Source: Gracilaria vermiculophylla (taxonomy: Eukaryota > Rhodophyta > Florideophyceae > Gracilariales > Gracilariaceae). Taken from it: a DNA stretch of 64,000 nucleotides. The translations under genes and the position numbers were made by a program. Positions 33,201 to 42,122 of the stretch are shown piece by piece. Location of the stretch: contig JAHNZQ020003147.1 of NCBI GenBank assembly GCA_019155205.2, forward strand, positions 1,275,293 through 1,339,292, in the 5' to 3' direction. The notes under the pieces are model-generated. The model did not search any database and had not been told where the DNA came from. It saw nothing but the letters and a program-made list of their open reading frames with translations. Position 1 is the first letter of the stretch. The number at the start of each line of letters is the position of its first letter.

Positions 33201-33521
33201 CTCGCTCACGTCCCTGGAATAGACGGTAGTTTCAAGAGTCCCATACAGCGGTTTTATGAAGTTGAAAACTCTCGAATGGAGAAAGAAGGAAAACTGCGGG
33301 ATGAAAAGAGCGACTCTGGAGTGCAAAAAGGAGATGAGGATGATTCAGAACGAGAAGAAAAATCTGAGGCAGAAGCAGACGAGCCAGTTCGCAAAAAGAG
33401 GCGCAAAAACAAGGCCAAGCATAGCAAAGCGCCTCTTCTACGTCTCGCAGATCCTGAAGAAGATCAAGAAGATGAAGATCAATTGGCAGAATTGAGCTTG
33501 GACTCTGATGAAGGTCTGTGA
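30288..33521 (+). CDS. NOC2: Nucleolar complex protein 2 (60S pre-ribosome factor)
   Basis: A 1077-residue single-exon gene. The N-terminal 450 residues are Lys/Ser/Glu-rich, with acidic runs such as DSDDLDSDVEEK, a typical nucleolar low-complexity region. The Noc2 core begins around 560: SASAYQQAMSLSITGIQEIF, then YVYHMILMCNSVKDPSTLRYLL, and the diagnostic HNWSYVNMLRLWSKVLG near 770, LIYPYVQIALGVMRINPS and MRLHIASFLTDLVAETGVFVP. It ends with ELLMSLVEKLKETSEYVSRVRAKADFSPHG and an acidic/basic tail. NOC2 pairs with NOC1 then NOC3 in assembly and export of pre-60S particles. It is longer than yeast NOC2 (about 710) because of the N-terminal extension. Confidence 0.92.
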   Translation: MDGKKLNKTPRKSRLSGSSSPVVAESKIKTPQHRNVDTALKTPGKSAKKKASAFASKKSASRRRNTDQRRTTPAKLNLSTPQQASQGEHDAGDKENSVDEILQQVRDLMRSGKLAEAKMGKELMDALKKADKTFNTSAGHDSSSSEEQPKQPSAKKNTSGSNRKKRKRSDANTPAKNKLDPDAHLHQVGESLPKEPSESEKTPKSPNKQLSAATPNEHRSLSSPSTLSSKKKTTASALSKMRIPRKGTPLSAKKVATMVESSDSSEEEPSLSQLQNDIDALKKDDPDFYKFLEENDAALLDFNDSDDLDSDVEEKLVTEAQKRNSLHVSPTSKSIARERDNNVYSDLEMKPELEDDVNMEAEEDPEKEVVDEGESETEFELNANKGEPNVLNSMHESDNMARPLKQSEEEKNDPYDATGYSEGSESEDDQEEEQKAAIAVEATDSDTEGGPKGNSEKAKQAAVGGIFVDSQYIRKLKASMKSNRSSLKVCKDLLKLLRAGREIIPKAKSLPKQKKGASASRSKPKLSHSQLVNDEEDEEPDSFADDGSFTAGKVTFASASAYQQAMSLSITGIQEIFDNMLQVPSEKKSSSLDILKKWNPSEKSRWSKVQPLLRPYVYHMILMCNSVKDPSTLRYLLKRLEKLIPYTKGVEGLAKKLTRVAIRVWSSGTHEVSNATRLRGYLLLNRLAHGDGNAETVLRSCCSAFSKSLGAVCNPKTLSVIYFSVMCMVELFGVDMGASYTTAFSHLREMSISLRAVLVAKDGKQEMERLHNWSYVNMLRLWSKVLGRYGSEDELRPLIYPYVQIALGVMRINPSPRTHPMRLHIASFLTDLVAETGVFVPVLPHLLTVLRSSELRRLPGRGSGKKLDWRSILRVSEDVVKTKVYLTGLVENTALQISKYCATVSKHPAFPEIVHFAIITLKKFAKEFRVSEWKELLMSLVEKLKETSEYVSRVRAKADFSPHGAVNAAGMLAHVPGIDGSFKSPIQRFYEVENSRMEKEGKLRDEKSDSGVQKGDEDDSEREEKSEAEADEPVRKKRRKNKAKHSKAPLLRLADPEEDQEDEDQLAELSLDSDEGL

Positions 33522-33791
33522 AGTCGGCGCATGACTAAACCATATCGCAGGTACCTTTTGCAGAGCACATTGGCTTAATGTGTAGCGTATCGAGCAATAA
33601 ATATGTGTGTTTTTTATGCGACTGGTATGGGACGCAAGTTGCTACCGATTCGATTCCGACAGAGAGCTTCCTAGGGAAAAACTTGGGACATATGGCCTTT
33701 AAAACGCACCGAAAGACAGGGTATGATGGAATGCTGAGAGTAGCTTCGAATATCGATTTCGGTTTTACATTTTTAAAACGCTACGCTTCGC
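33522..33791. other. Convergent 3' gap between NOC2 and RPL30
   Basis: 270 bp shared by the 3' ends of NOC2 (plus) and RPL30 (minus). No further feature was seen. Confidence 0.5.
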
Positions 33792-34238
33792 TTAACTTTC
33801 TGTGTTTAGGAAGACGCTGTCGATTTCGCTGTCTCCGGGGTCGGTGATAGCCATGGCGCTGGTGCGGAAGTATCTACCGCACGCCGTGCCTATGATTGGA
33901 ATCGAAAAACATGGTGAAAGAGTTAGATGCTGCACCTTGCGCAGATTAGGACACGCGCGCGCCCGCTCTTGGTTCTATGCTGAGCGTGGTGTAAACGTAC
34001 CGAGATCGATGTTGTTCCCTTGGAAATGGTGAACTTGGCACTTTGCGAGCATGGCGTAGTACTCCAACTCGGACTTCTTCAAGGGTGCGGCGTTCGAGGC
34101 GATGAGGATGAGCTTGGCCTTGCCCGTTCTCAACGTTCGGATAGTTGACTTGTAACCTAAGGTGTACTTGCCGGACTTGACCACCAGAGCAAGCCTTTGG
34201 TTGACATTCTCCGTACTCTTCTTCTTTCCCTTGGCCAT
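33792..34238 (-). CDS. RPL30: 60S ribosomal protein eL30 (2 exons)
   Basis: Exon 1 is 34238-34001, the intron is 34000-33890 (GTACGT...CATAG, 111 bp), and exon 2 is 33889-33792. The join completes the invariant [14 protein letters not shown] and ends [13 protein letters not shown], giving 111 residues; the family is 105-115. The N-terminus [20 protein letters not shown] and the L7Ae/L30e fold segment [24 protein letters not shown] are standard. It is a large-subunit protein, and in yeast it also autoregulates its own splicing by binding its pre-mRNA. A CTATATAC element lies about 45 bp upstream of the ATG. A single frame stops in the intron after 87 codons, so the exon 2 half would be missed without splicing. 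Confidence 0.95.
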
Positions 34239-34789
34239 GTTGTTAAATGTGAGTTGGAGTTGGGCAGGGTGTTAGCTGGTAGTATATAGAGAAGCAGAGG
34301 ACCAATATGCAGCTACAGATCGACACCAAGTGCGGCCCTTGACGAGAGCGGTCGCGGTCACTACGCCGCGCCGACGGCGTCCAAGCGGGCATCGCTCGCA
34401 GCGGAGCGGCGTGTGTCAGACGTGTGCATTTGTCCACATGGCCACGTGTAAAGGCTTGAAGTCGAACGATGTCAAACTCACATCATCGCACGAGGCTGCG
34501 GCGTGGATCGCAGGTGCGCGAGGCCGGCCGGGACGCGAGAGCAAAGCAGCGCACGCCATCGACCACACCATTGACACCAAGAGCTGCCGAAGAACGCGCA
34601 TCTCCGCGTCTCGGGGCACTCCACTCGCGACCGACCGGCCCGCAGGGAGCAAGCGCGCGTGAGGACTTGGGGCGCGCTGCACGGCTTGTGGCTGCTGACG
34701 CCGCGCGCACATCGCTCGCCAACGAGGCGCTGCACCCGCCGCTCCCGAAGCGGGCGCAACGCTCCGAGCCTTCGCGCGCTTCCGGCAGC
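34239..34789. promoter_or_regulatory. Divergent promoter region of RPL30 and the NDUFB3-like gene
   Basis: 551 bp between divergent starts. On the RPL30 side, plus-strand GTAGTATATAGAG (about 34277-34289) reads CTCTATATACTAC toward RPL30 and is a good TATA candidate. The sequence becomes strongly GC-rich toward the NDUFB3-like start. Confidence 0.55.
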
Positions 34790-34993
34790 ATGTTCGCGCG
34801 CGCGCACCAGGCGTGGCGCCAGCACCCGTGGTTGCGGCAAAGCGAGAACATCAAGCACATGTTCCCCGGACTGGGAACGGCCGTCGTCGTCTTTGGGACG
34901 TACACGTTCCTCGAGGCCTTCTACGAGAAGGCGTTTGCGAAGAAGGCGGCACATGCGCCGGCGCGCGCCGGCGCCGAGGCGGCCTCCCACTGA
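34790..34993 (+). CDS. Mitochondrial complex I subunit B12 / NDUFB3-like
   Basis: ATG at 34790 opens a 67-residue protein. AWRQHPWLRQSENIKHMFPG followed by LGTAVVVFGTYTFLEAFYEK aligns with the plant NDUFB3 pattern, where a D/E-W-R-x-H-P motif is followed by a (F/L)-P-G-(L/F)-G motif and a single transmembrane helix. NDUFB3 is an accessory subunit of the membrane arm of NADH:ubiquinone oxidoreductase in the inner mitochondrial membrane. The frame is open further upstream to 34469, but that part is GC-rich and not like the family, so I take the short form. The tail is Ala/Pro-rich. Length fits the family (60-100). Confidence 0.75.
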   Translation: MFARAHQAWRQHPWLRQSENIKHMFPGLGTAVVVFGTYTFLEAFYEKAFAKKAAHAPARAGAEAASH

Positions 34994-35436
34994 GCGAGGC
35001 TCTTGCGGGAGCTCGCCAACCGGGGCGGCGGGTGGCGGCGGGCATCGTTGGACATTGCCCAGCTCGACAGGCCGCGGCGGCTCGAGCGGTACAGCCCCCG
35101 TCTCGCGGGGACTCGCGCGCTAATTCGCGCCCTTTGTGCGCGTTTTCGAATGTGCGCCTGAGCACTGAATTTGGACGTGTCAAGTAAACAGATGCAACGT
35201 TGCGAAAGCTTGCAAGAACGGTGTGTGTGCGTGCGCGTGAGCAGCTGTGCACCGGAGCTCGACTTGATTGTTAGTGGCTGTGCACAACGTGCATCCTCTT
35301 GTTGGTTTTATGGATTGTTAAGTAGCGAGCATTGGACAAAAATCTTGCGCGCCGCAGTCACAACAAAGCGAGCGGCGGAGACGAAAAAGGAAAAAAGAAC
35401 TTGGCTCGTTGACGGAGGAAAGAGAAATAGGACACG
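34994..35436. other. Convergent 3' intergenic gap
   Basis: About 440 bp between the NDUFB3-like gene (plus) and the BTB gene (minus). Nothing beyond expected 3' untranslated sequence was recognised. Confidence 0.5.
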
Positions 35437-37341
35437 CTACGCCGACACTCTTGACGTGGACGTTAGTATTGGGGATGGTTCGGTTTCCATTGTAGTCATG
35501 CGACTTCCCGCCAACTGCGTGGAAGACGGCGAAAGCGGGCTCTCACTGCGAAAATCGTCGCCGGTAAGCGAAGCAGAGCCCAGCTGAGCCGTGAGCTCGG
35601 ACGGCAGTCTGGAGTGGCGCACCTCCGGAGCGACAAGATGAGCGCCGACAACAAGCTCATCCTTCTCTCTATTGTACAGGCCCGCCGTGGGCGCGTGCAG
35701 TCGGTTGCGACGCATGTGCCTGCGAAAGCCCATCGCCTGGCCGCTCGTCTTGAAGCGCCGCCCGAGACACACCTTCCTCTCCATGCCGTACTCCTCCGCG
35801 CACGACACGACAAACAGCGCAAAATCGACGCGCGCGTCTATTTGCTCGGCGGGCCCCAGCTTGCGCTGCGCCATCTCCGACTCGCAGCACAGGTAGATGG
35901 AGATGTAGTCGGTCTCGTCGGGCGCGAGCACGTCCGCGCGCGCGGGCGACGTGGGCGACGCGCGGTCGCGCGCGCGCTCGGAGGCGTCGGGCTGCAACGC
36001 AGCGGCGCTGTGGCGCCTCGACTGCGATCGCTCCGCGCGCATTTGCGGCGAGTGCGACGAGGCGCGCGCGCTGCGCGCGGGGTTGGCGGAAAACGGGTCC
36101 ACCCACAGCGACCACTTGTGATCGAGAAAGCTCCTCGACTCGGAAACAAAGCGCTTTCGACACAGCGACCACTTGGGGATGACGACGGTGAAGAGCAGCG
36201 AGGTGGGCGACCTCGGGCGGAAGCGCACGCTCTTGTACCAGCGCAGCGGAAAGGCGCCCTGGAACAGCACGGTGCGGTCCTCCTTGCGGTTGTAGTCGGG
36301 CTCGGGGGCGGGCGGCGCGGGGTCGGACGCGGCGCGCGGCGGCGGCGGCGGCGGCGGAAGCGGCGGCGGCGGCGGCGGCGGCGGGTGCTGCTGCGACTGG
36401 CGGGACGGCAGCAGGTCGGGGGCCGGGAAGAGCTCGTAGTCAGTGGCGCCCATGGGCTTGAAGGACAGACTGCGCGTGTAGGGCGAGGACGGGCCGGGCC
36501 CCTTTGCGGCGTTCCAATGGTCGAGAATGGCGAGCACGCGCGGCCTGTGCACGAGGCGCACCTCAGTGCGGCGGATGAGCGCCTCCAGCAAGAGCTGATA
36601 AAACTCGTTGTGGCCGCCAAAGTAGGCGCTGCGGCAGACGCGCAGCAGCACAATGTCGTCGATGGTGGGCAGGCGCACGAGGCGCAGCAGGTGCAGCGCC
36701 TGCTCGGCGCGCGCGTGCACGTCGTGGGCGAGCCAGCGCTCCAGGGCCTGGAACACGTCGTCCTCGCCGTTGACGATGAGGTCGTGGATGCGCAGAATGC
36801 GGGCTAGCATGTGGGAGGTGATGTGGACGAACTGGGGCTGCTTGGACACGAGTACAAAGTGGTTCTTGACGAGGGTTCGGCAGCTGAGCTGGACGGGGAC
36901 GAGATTGTAGCGCTCGGCCATTGCCCAGTGGTAGAAGACGTTGGTGTGGTTGATGGTGTCAAGGATGCGCTGCTGCACTGCCTTGGACGGCAGGTGCATG
37001 GCATACGAGATGCAGGTGGTGAGGGTGGTCCAGAGGGCGTGCAGCGGGAGGTGGTTGATGGCGTGATCGCTGCCGTACACGTACTGCAGGGCGGCATCCA
37101 GGGCGTCGACGTCGGCGTGGGCGAGCGACAGGGCGTTGTTGGAGGGGTCGGCGGCGAGGGAGGCGCGGAAAATCGGGGAGGCGGCGGCCAGCACGAAGCG
37201 GTGGGCGCGAATGGTGCGGCCGGGGGACTTTGCGGGGATGAGGGTGACATCGCGCAGGTGGCGCATGGACGGGTCGAGCAGGCGGCGCAGGGTGTTTGAG
37301 CTGAGAGAAGGCGGAGGGGGGTGGTGGCGGGACGTGGCCAT
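35437..37341 (-). CDS. BTB-BACK domain protein, probable CUL3 adaptor
   Basis: A 634-residue single-exon gene. The BTB/POZ domain covers about residues 25-125 (LRDVTLIPAK, then TIRAHRFVLAAASPIFRASL, then ALQYVYGSD). A BACK helical segment follows at about 135-270 (RTLVKNHFVLVSKQPQFVHI, DDVFQALERWLAHDVHARAE). A Pro-rich linker at about 325-345 leads to a beta-rich part (VLFQGAFPLRWYKSVRF, LLFTVVIPKWSLCRKRF, SRSFLDHKWSLWVDPF) that resembles a TRAF/MATH-type sandwich and may be the substrate-binding part. BTB-BACK proteins usually recruit substrates to cullin-3 ligases; that role is inferred. The 5' flank has long G-runs on the plus strand, so the mRNA leader would be C-rich. Confidence 0.8.
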   Translation of the reverse strand: MATSRHHPPPPSLSSNTLRRLLDPSMRHLRDVTLIPAKSPGRTIRAHRFVLAAASPIFRASLAADPSNNALSLAHADVDALDAALQYVYGSDHAINHLPLHALWTTLTTCISYAMHLPSKAVQQRILDTINHTNVFYHWAMAERYNLVPVQLSCRTLVKNHFVLVSKQPQFVHITSHMLARILRIHDLIVNGEDDVFQALERWLAHDVHARAEQALHLLRLVRLPTIDDIVLLRVCRSAYFGGHNEFYQLLLEALIRRTEVRLVHRPRVLAILDHWNAAKGPGPSSPYTRSLSFKPMGATDYELFPAPDLLPSRQSQQHPPPPPPPPLPPPPPPPRAASDPAPPAPEPDYNRKEDRTVLFQGAFPLRWYKSVRFRPRSPTSLLFTVVIPKWSLCRKRFVSESRSFLDHKWSLWVDPFSANPARSARASSHSPQMRAERSQSRRHSAAALQPDASERARDRASPTSPARADVLAPDETDYISIYLCCESEMAQRKLGPAEQIDARVDFALFVVSCAEEYGMERKVCLGRRFKTSGQAMGFRRHMRRNRLHAPTAGLYNREKDELVVGAHLVAPEVRHSRLPSELTAQLGSASLTGDDFRSESPLSPSSTQLAGSRMTTMETEPSPILTSTSRVSA

Positions 37342-38047
37342 GGCGATGAGGGGTGAAGGGGGGGATGGGAGGAGGGGATATTGGGAGGTAGAGTTGGGGT
37401 CGGCGAATCACGGACGAGAAGGCATGTCGTGGACGGGGGGCGGTGAACGGGGGGGTGCGGGGGGGGGATGTGGGTGGGCAATAGGGGGATAGGGGGCGGC
37501 GGGGGGGAAGAGTGGGGGGGGGTTTGGGTTTGGATCGCGCGCGGATTATTGGGTGGGGGGGGGGGAGGGGGGGGGGGCCGGGTGCAGCTAGTGGCGCGGG
37601 GGAGAGGGGGACGGCTGGCGGAGGGGGGGGAAACGCTGATGACGGTTACGCGAGACGTGTGCGCGGCGCGTGGCAGCGCGCCTCAACGGACCGCTGCGTG
37701 GGGGGCGGCGCACGGCACAGCACGGCGGCGTGTGAATTGTGGCGGCGGCGCAAAGGAGCGGCGGCGCGGCGCGGCGGGCGTGTAAACTAAGCGGCGGCGC
37801 TGCGCGCGCGCGCGGGCAACAAGGCGGGCGCGGCGGCGTGGCGGCGCGCGTAACGTCCACACGTCATGCGCGTGGTCGGCTGCAGCGCGGCGCGGCGCGC
37901 GATGTGTTGGTGACGACTGCTCGGCGGCGCGCGCGGAAAGCGGCGGCGCCTTTTGTTGAACACTGCGCGCGGTTGGGCGCGCCGTTGAGCGCGCCGTTTT
38001 TGGGCGTGAATTGTTCGCGCGCGCAACTCACAGCGGCGCGCGCGCCG
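37342..38047. promoter_or_regulatory. G-run-rich upstream region of the BTB gene
   Basis: On the plus strand 37430-37600 contains many runs of 5-12 G (near 37434, 37449, 37461, 37487, 37501, 37513, 37555 and 37567), with clear potential for G-quadruplexes. The minus strand, which is the sense strand of the BTB gene, is correspondingly C/T-rich. Beyond 37640 the sequence is CGCG-rich to the 3' end of the ChaC gene. No gene is supported. Confidence 0.65.
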
Positions 38048-38743
38048 TCAGCGCGTGAGCGCGTAGAGCGCGGCGACGTGCGCGTCCGCGCGCCCCATGG
38101 CGGCCAGCGCGTGGTGCAGCTTGTGCAGGTACTCGACGTTGGAGCCCGAGGCGCCGTGGCTGCGGCGGATCTGCGCCGCGATGTGCGCGTGCGGCGCGAA
38201 GCCGGCGAACAGCGCGTTGGAGGTGGACGCCACGAACGTGAGCGCGCGCGCCACGACCACGCGCTTGGGCGCGCCGCGCTCGCCCTGCGCGAACACGCGC
38301 ACCCACGCCGCGCTGTAGCCGCCCCTCTCGCGGTGCGCCAGCGACCGCATCACCTGCGCGCGCGCGCGCGCACGCGCGCCAAGCGCCCGTCAGCTCGCGC
38401 CGCCGCGCGCCCGCCGCCCGCCGCGCGCGCGCGCGCGCGCAGCACGTACCTCGTCGCGGTGCTCGGCGCTCACGCGGAACGCCACGCCGTGCACGGCCCA
38501 GCCCTCCGCGCGCCGCACGCAGCGCTCGTCGTCGTGCTCGATGCGCAGCGCCTCGTAGTCGCGCCGCGAGTACACGCTGGCCACGCGCCCCGGCGCCGCC
38601 GCCGTGCCGCGGTGGTCCTCGCTCGCCTGCCAGAAGCGCCGCACGAAGCCCTCGATGAAGCCCGCCGTCTTCTCCGTGTGCGCCACCTCCGCGTGCTTCC
38701 AGATCACCGACCCGTACCCGAACACCCACAGCTCCTCCGCCAT
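38048..38743 (-). CDS. ChaC-type gamma-glutamylcyclotransferase (2 exons)
   Basis: Exon 1 is 38743-38450 and exon 2 is 38353-38048; the 96-bp intron runs GTACGT...CGCAG. The join reads SAEHRDEVMRSLAHRERGGY and gives 199 residues, typical for ChaC. Motifs: the substrate-binding loop FGYGSVIWK (residues 8-16), then RRFWQASEDHRGTAAAPGRV, then the catalytic Glu in HRERGGY (E107). Later VEYLHKLHHALAAMG is the usual C-terminal helix. ChaC enzymes cleave glutathione to 5-oxoproline and Cys-Gly in the cytosol. The frame extends upstream of this ATG to 38917, which could add a targeting peptide. The intron is almost pure alternating CG at both ends and has no pyrimidine tract. Confidence 0.88.
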
Positions 38744-39098
38744 CGTGCGCCGCGCCTGCGTCGCCGCCACGCCCTGCCAGCTGCGCCGCTGCACACTTTG
38801 GCCCAAACGCGCGCAGCTCACACGCCACGTCGTCAACCTGGCCAGCGCCCACCACTTGGCACTGAGCTGCGCGCACACGCGCGCGCACGCACTCCTTACC
38901 AGCTTGGCACCACACATCTCTCAACACCGACTCAACACTCCTCTTGTCAACCACATCTCAGCCTCCACCGCAAACATGCTGCACCTTTACTACGAATATT
39001 TAGTTGGTTAGCTGCGCCAGCGCGCCGCAAACACGCTTGATAAAAAGCAACAACAACCTTGTTCCCGGCGCAGCGCGCTGTCGCCAAAGCCGCCGCAT
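38744..39098. other. Intergenic between ChaC and ISWI genes
   Basis: 355 bp containing the ChaC 5' flank and the ISWI 3' end. It may hold a short N-terminal extension of ChaC (open to 38917). Nothing else is seen. Confidence 0.5.
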
Positions 39099-42000
39099 TC
39101 ACTGCGATTTCGGCTTTGAAGAGAAGTACGAGTCCACTTGCGACTGCTCCGTCTTCCTCTTCTTCTGCCCAGCGCCCGGCCCATTCAGCCGCCCGTTGCC
39201 GAACGTCTCTCGCCGCTTCGCCGAGTTCTTTTTTCGTTTCTCCAGCAACCTTTCGGCTTCTACCATTTCTTCGTTCTCCTTTTCTATCAGCCGCACCAGC
39301 ACGTCCACCCGCCGTTTCAGTTCCACAGGCGTGCGGCTCTTGAACCACCAGTTGAACCGAAACTGCCACGCCCTTCGCACTTCGAGTTTGATGTCCTCCC
39401 ATTTGCCGTACCCCAGCTTGTCAGTCATGCACACCAGCCATCTGTCTTCCTCATCAATGAACGTCTTTGATCGGTTGTGCGCGTACACCACGTCCAACTC
39501 CTTCCACGGATTCTCGTACCGAGTCACCTTCACTCGGATGGCACGTTCCATTTCCTCCCGCCGAGCAATCTTTTGTTCACCCTCCTGTATTACTTTTTGA
39601 ATCTTGCTCCAGGATTCAATCCTCTGCGGCCCTTTTTCCCAGAATGCCTTGGCGTACGCCGCCACGTCTTCCAAGCTCTTTTGGTCCCCGACATCCTCGG
39701 CAATCTTCTCCAGGTTGTCACGCCCGTGCCGTTCCACCGCTCGCAAGAAGTTCAGGTACTCTCGCCGCGACCAAGAAGAGAACCCTTGCTCAAGAAGCGC
39801 CCCCCGCTCTCGCTCAAGTTCAGCAGACAGCAGCGGCTCATTCGCTTTCGGAAGCATCGGCGCTTCTTTCCCCTCATTCACCGCCGCCTCCGATTCCGCG
39901 TTGTACTTGTCAACAATGTCCCGCTCCATTTTGTAGATCTCCTTCAATCGAACCGAGTCATACAGTTGGTAATCATGCAGTGTTGGCTCCTTTCGGTAAC
40001 GCATACGCGGTTTTTTCTTTTCTGGCGCTTGCGTTTGTTGACGTATTGCATCTCTAAAGTAAGCTGCTTCGTCATAGTTTTTTGATCTCACGCGCTTCCC
40101 GACATCAAGGTAGAACTCCTTCCCAGATGCTGCTTGCTCTTTGTAATCGACCCCCTCGAAGAGAAAGATGGACTTGTCCTTTGCGTCATCATTTCCAGAT
40201 AGTTTGAAATCAAGCAGATCTAGGTTCCCAGATGCCTTGATCTTCTTGTCAATCTCGTCCACCATATCCTTTGTCTTCTCTTCTCCACGCGCAAGAAGCA
40301 CATCGATATCTTCCTCCGCGTAGTCTGACGCGTTTGACTTGAAGAACTTATCAGCACCAAATCGAATCATGTCCAAAAGGTCGTCTTTCTGCAGATTCTT
40401 TTTCTGCTGAGTGAGACGACCTTGCTGAATGACCAGCGTATCCAATCGCAGCTTCGACATTGCCGTCCGAAGGATTCGTTCCTCAACCGAATTCTCGGTT
40501 ATAAGCCGATAAACATTCACAGCTTTCCGCTGCCCAATCCTGTGCGCCCGATCCATTGCTTGTAGGTCGCATTGAGCGTTCCAATCGCTGTCGTAGAGAA
40601 CCACTGTGTCGGCGGTTGCAAGATTGATACCGAGCCCACCCGCCCTTGTGGACAGCAGGAAGATGAACTTCTCCGATCCATCGCTGTTGTAATCCGCAAT
40701 TTGCTGGTCTCTCCACTCCCCGTCTGTGGAACCGTCGATCCGGCAGAACTTGTACTGGCGCATCGTGCAGTAGTCTTCCAGGATATCGAGTACTCTTGTC
40801 ATTTGAGAGAATATTAGCACGCGATGCCCGCCTTCCTTCAACCGAGGTAGCAGTTTGTCAAGCAGTGTGAGCTTTGCGGAGTTTTGCACCAGATGTTCAC
40901 CAAAGGGGTCGAGAGAGCGATCTTCCATTCCGTCGAACAAGTAGGGATGGTTGACACATTTTCGGAGCTGCATAAGGATGTTAAGCAAACGAACGCGATC
41001 CCCGCCCTTGCCGTTAATGGCGTCAATGTCCTTTTTCAAAAGGTTTCTGTAAAGGCCGAGTTGCATTTCTGACAGTTTGGTGAACAGAACTGTTTCTTTC
41101 TTCGGTGGAAGATTGTGCTCAACTTCGCTCTTCAGTCGACGAATCAAAAACGGTCTCAAAACTGCATGGAGCTGGGTGACGATTTCTTTTTGCTTCGCTG
41201 CATCAGTTGTGGTATCATTGCTTTCAATGGCTTCGACACCAGAAAACCATTTCTGAAAGACGTCGGCGCTTGAAAACACATCGGGAAGCAGAAAGTTCAG
41301 CAATGCCCAAAGTTCGTGAAGATTATTCTGAAGTGGAGTGCCGGTGATTAACAAACGCGATTGAGTCGTAAATAGTCGCACGACTTGTGACAGCAGAGAG
41401 TTTTCGTTCTTTATGCGATGGGCTTCGTCAATAATCAAGTAACGCCAGTTGAATTTGTTGAGATGGCTCTTCTCCTTGCTTACAATCTCATAAGAAGTGA
41501 CAACGGCATCGAACTTGCCGTACTGAATATGTTCACTCATTTGAAACCTTCTTTCATCAACATTTCCGTGAAATCGAATTGCTTTCATATCTGGACACCA
41601 CCGATTAATTTCAGCCATCCAGTTTCCCATAGTGCTTTTCGGCACTATGATGAGATGGGGCCCGGTTATATTCTTATATTGCCTCAAAAAACCGAGCATC
41701 GATATGGTCTGCAAGGTCTTTCCGAGACCCATTTCGTCAGCAAGGATACCGTTTAGACCGCGCTCATAGAGACCGACAAGGAAATTCAAACCCTCAAGCT
41801 GGTAAGGACGAAGCTTTCCGGTAATGCAATTTGGCTGCTGCGAGAGGCGGGTTGTTTGTACAGGCACGTCGTCTTCGGCTCCTCCAGCTGCGCTTTCCAT
41901 CATTATTTTGTCTTCCTCTTTCTCAGTCATTCTTCTCTTCGAGCCTTTGGTTCGCGCTGAGGCATTTGGAGACGGGACGGAAAGCTCGGCGTCGTCCTCG

Positions 42001-42122
42001 CCCAGGAAATGCTTGAACATTGGGGCCTGCGCGAGTAAGAAGCTGCGTCGATTACCTTCGGCCCTGTTTATCTCGCGCGCAATTTCGGCGTTTGAAGCCT
42101 CGAGAGTTTCGGGGGTTGGCAT
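39099..42122 (-). CDS. ISWI-family chromatin remodelling ATPase
   Basis: A single-exon gene of 1007 residues with the full ISWI architecture. An N-terminal AutoN-like region is followed by the SNF2 ATPase: Walker A ADEMGLGKT (128-136), DEAH box IIDEAHRIKNE, motif GTPLQNNLHELWALLNF. The helicase C lobe has VLIFSQMTRVLDILEDY and AMDRAHRIGQ. C-terminal HAND, SANT (FSSWSRREYLNFLRAVERHG) and SLIDE (FIDEEDRWLVCMTDKLGYG then EVRRAWQFRFNWWFKSRTP) domains follow. ISWI slides and spaces nucleosomes in the nucleus, usually with an ACF1-type partner. Conservation is very high and no catalytic motif is missing. Length is close to yeast ISW1/ISW2 and human SMARCA5. Confidence 0.96.
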   Translation of the reverse strand: MPTPETLEASNAEIAREINRAEGNRRSFLLAQAPMFKHFLGEDDAELSVPSPNASARTKGSKRRMTEKEEDKIMMESAAGGAEDDVPVQTTRLSQQPNCITGKLRPYQLEGLNFLVGLYERGLNGILADEMGLGKTLQTISMLGFLRQYKNITGPHLIIVPKSTMGNWMAEINRWCPDMKAIRFHGNVDERRFQMSEHIQYGKFDAVVTSYEIVSKEKSHLNKFNWRYLIIDEAHRIKNENSLLSQVVRLFTTQSRLLITGTPLQNNLHELWALLNFLLPDVFSSADVFQKWFSGVEAIESNDTTTDAAKQKEIVTQLHAVLRPFLIRRLKSEVEHNLPPKKETVLFTKLSEMQLGLYRNLLKKDIDAINGKGGDRVRLLNILMQLRKCVNHPYLFDGMEDRSLDPFGEHLVQNSAKLTLLDKLLPRLKEGGHRVLIFSQMTRVLDILEDYCTMRQYKFCRIDGSTDGEWRDQQIADYNSDGSEKFIFLLSTRAGGLGINLATADTVVLYDSDWNAQCDLQAMDRAHRIGQRKAVNVYRLITENSVEERILRTAMSKLRLDTLVIQQGRLTQQKKNLQKDDLLDMIRFGADKFFKSNASDYAEEDIDVLLARGEEKTKDMVDEIDKKIKASGNLDLLDFKLSGNDDAKDKSIFLFEGVDYKEQAASGKEFYLDVGKRVRSKNYDEAAYFRDAIRQQTQAPEKKKPRMRYRKEPTLHDYQLYDSVRLKEIYKMERDIVDKYNAESEAAVNEGKEAPMLPKANEPLLSAELERERGALLEQGFSSWSRREYLNFLRAVERHGRDNLEKIAEDVGDQKSLEDVAAYAKAFWEKGPQRIESWSKIQKVIQEGEQKIARREEMERAIRVKVTRYENPWKELDVVYAHNRSKTFIDEEDRWLVCMTDKLGYGKWEDIKLEVRRAWQFRFNWWFKSRTPVELKRRVDVLVRLIEKENEEMVEAERLLEKRKKNSAKRRETFGNGRLNGPGAGQKKRKTEQSQVDSYFSSKPKSQ

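Noticed and set aside
33577..33700. GATTCGATTCC resembling a tRNA T-loop
   Set aside because: No acceptor or anticodon stem can be paired around it.
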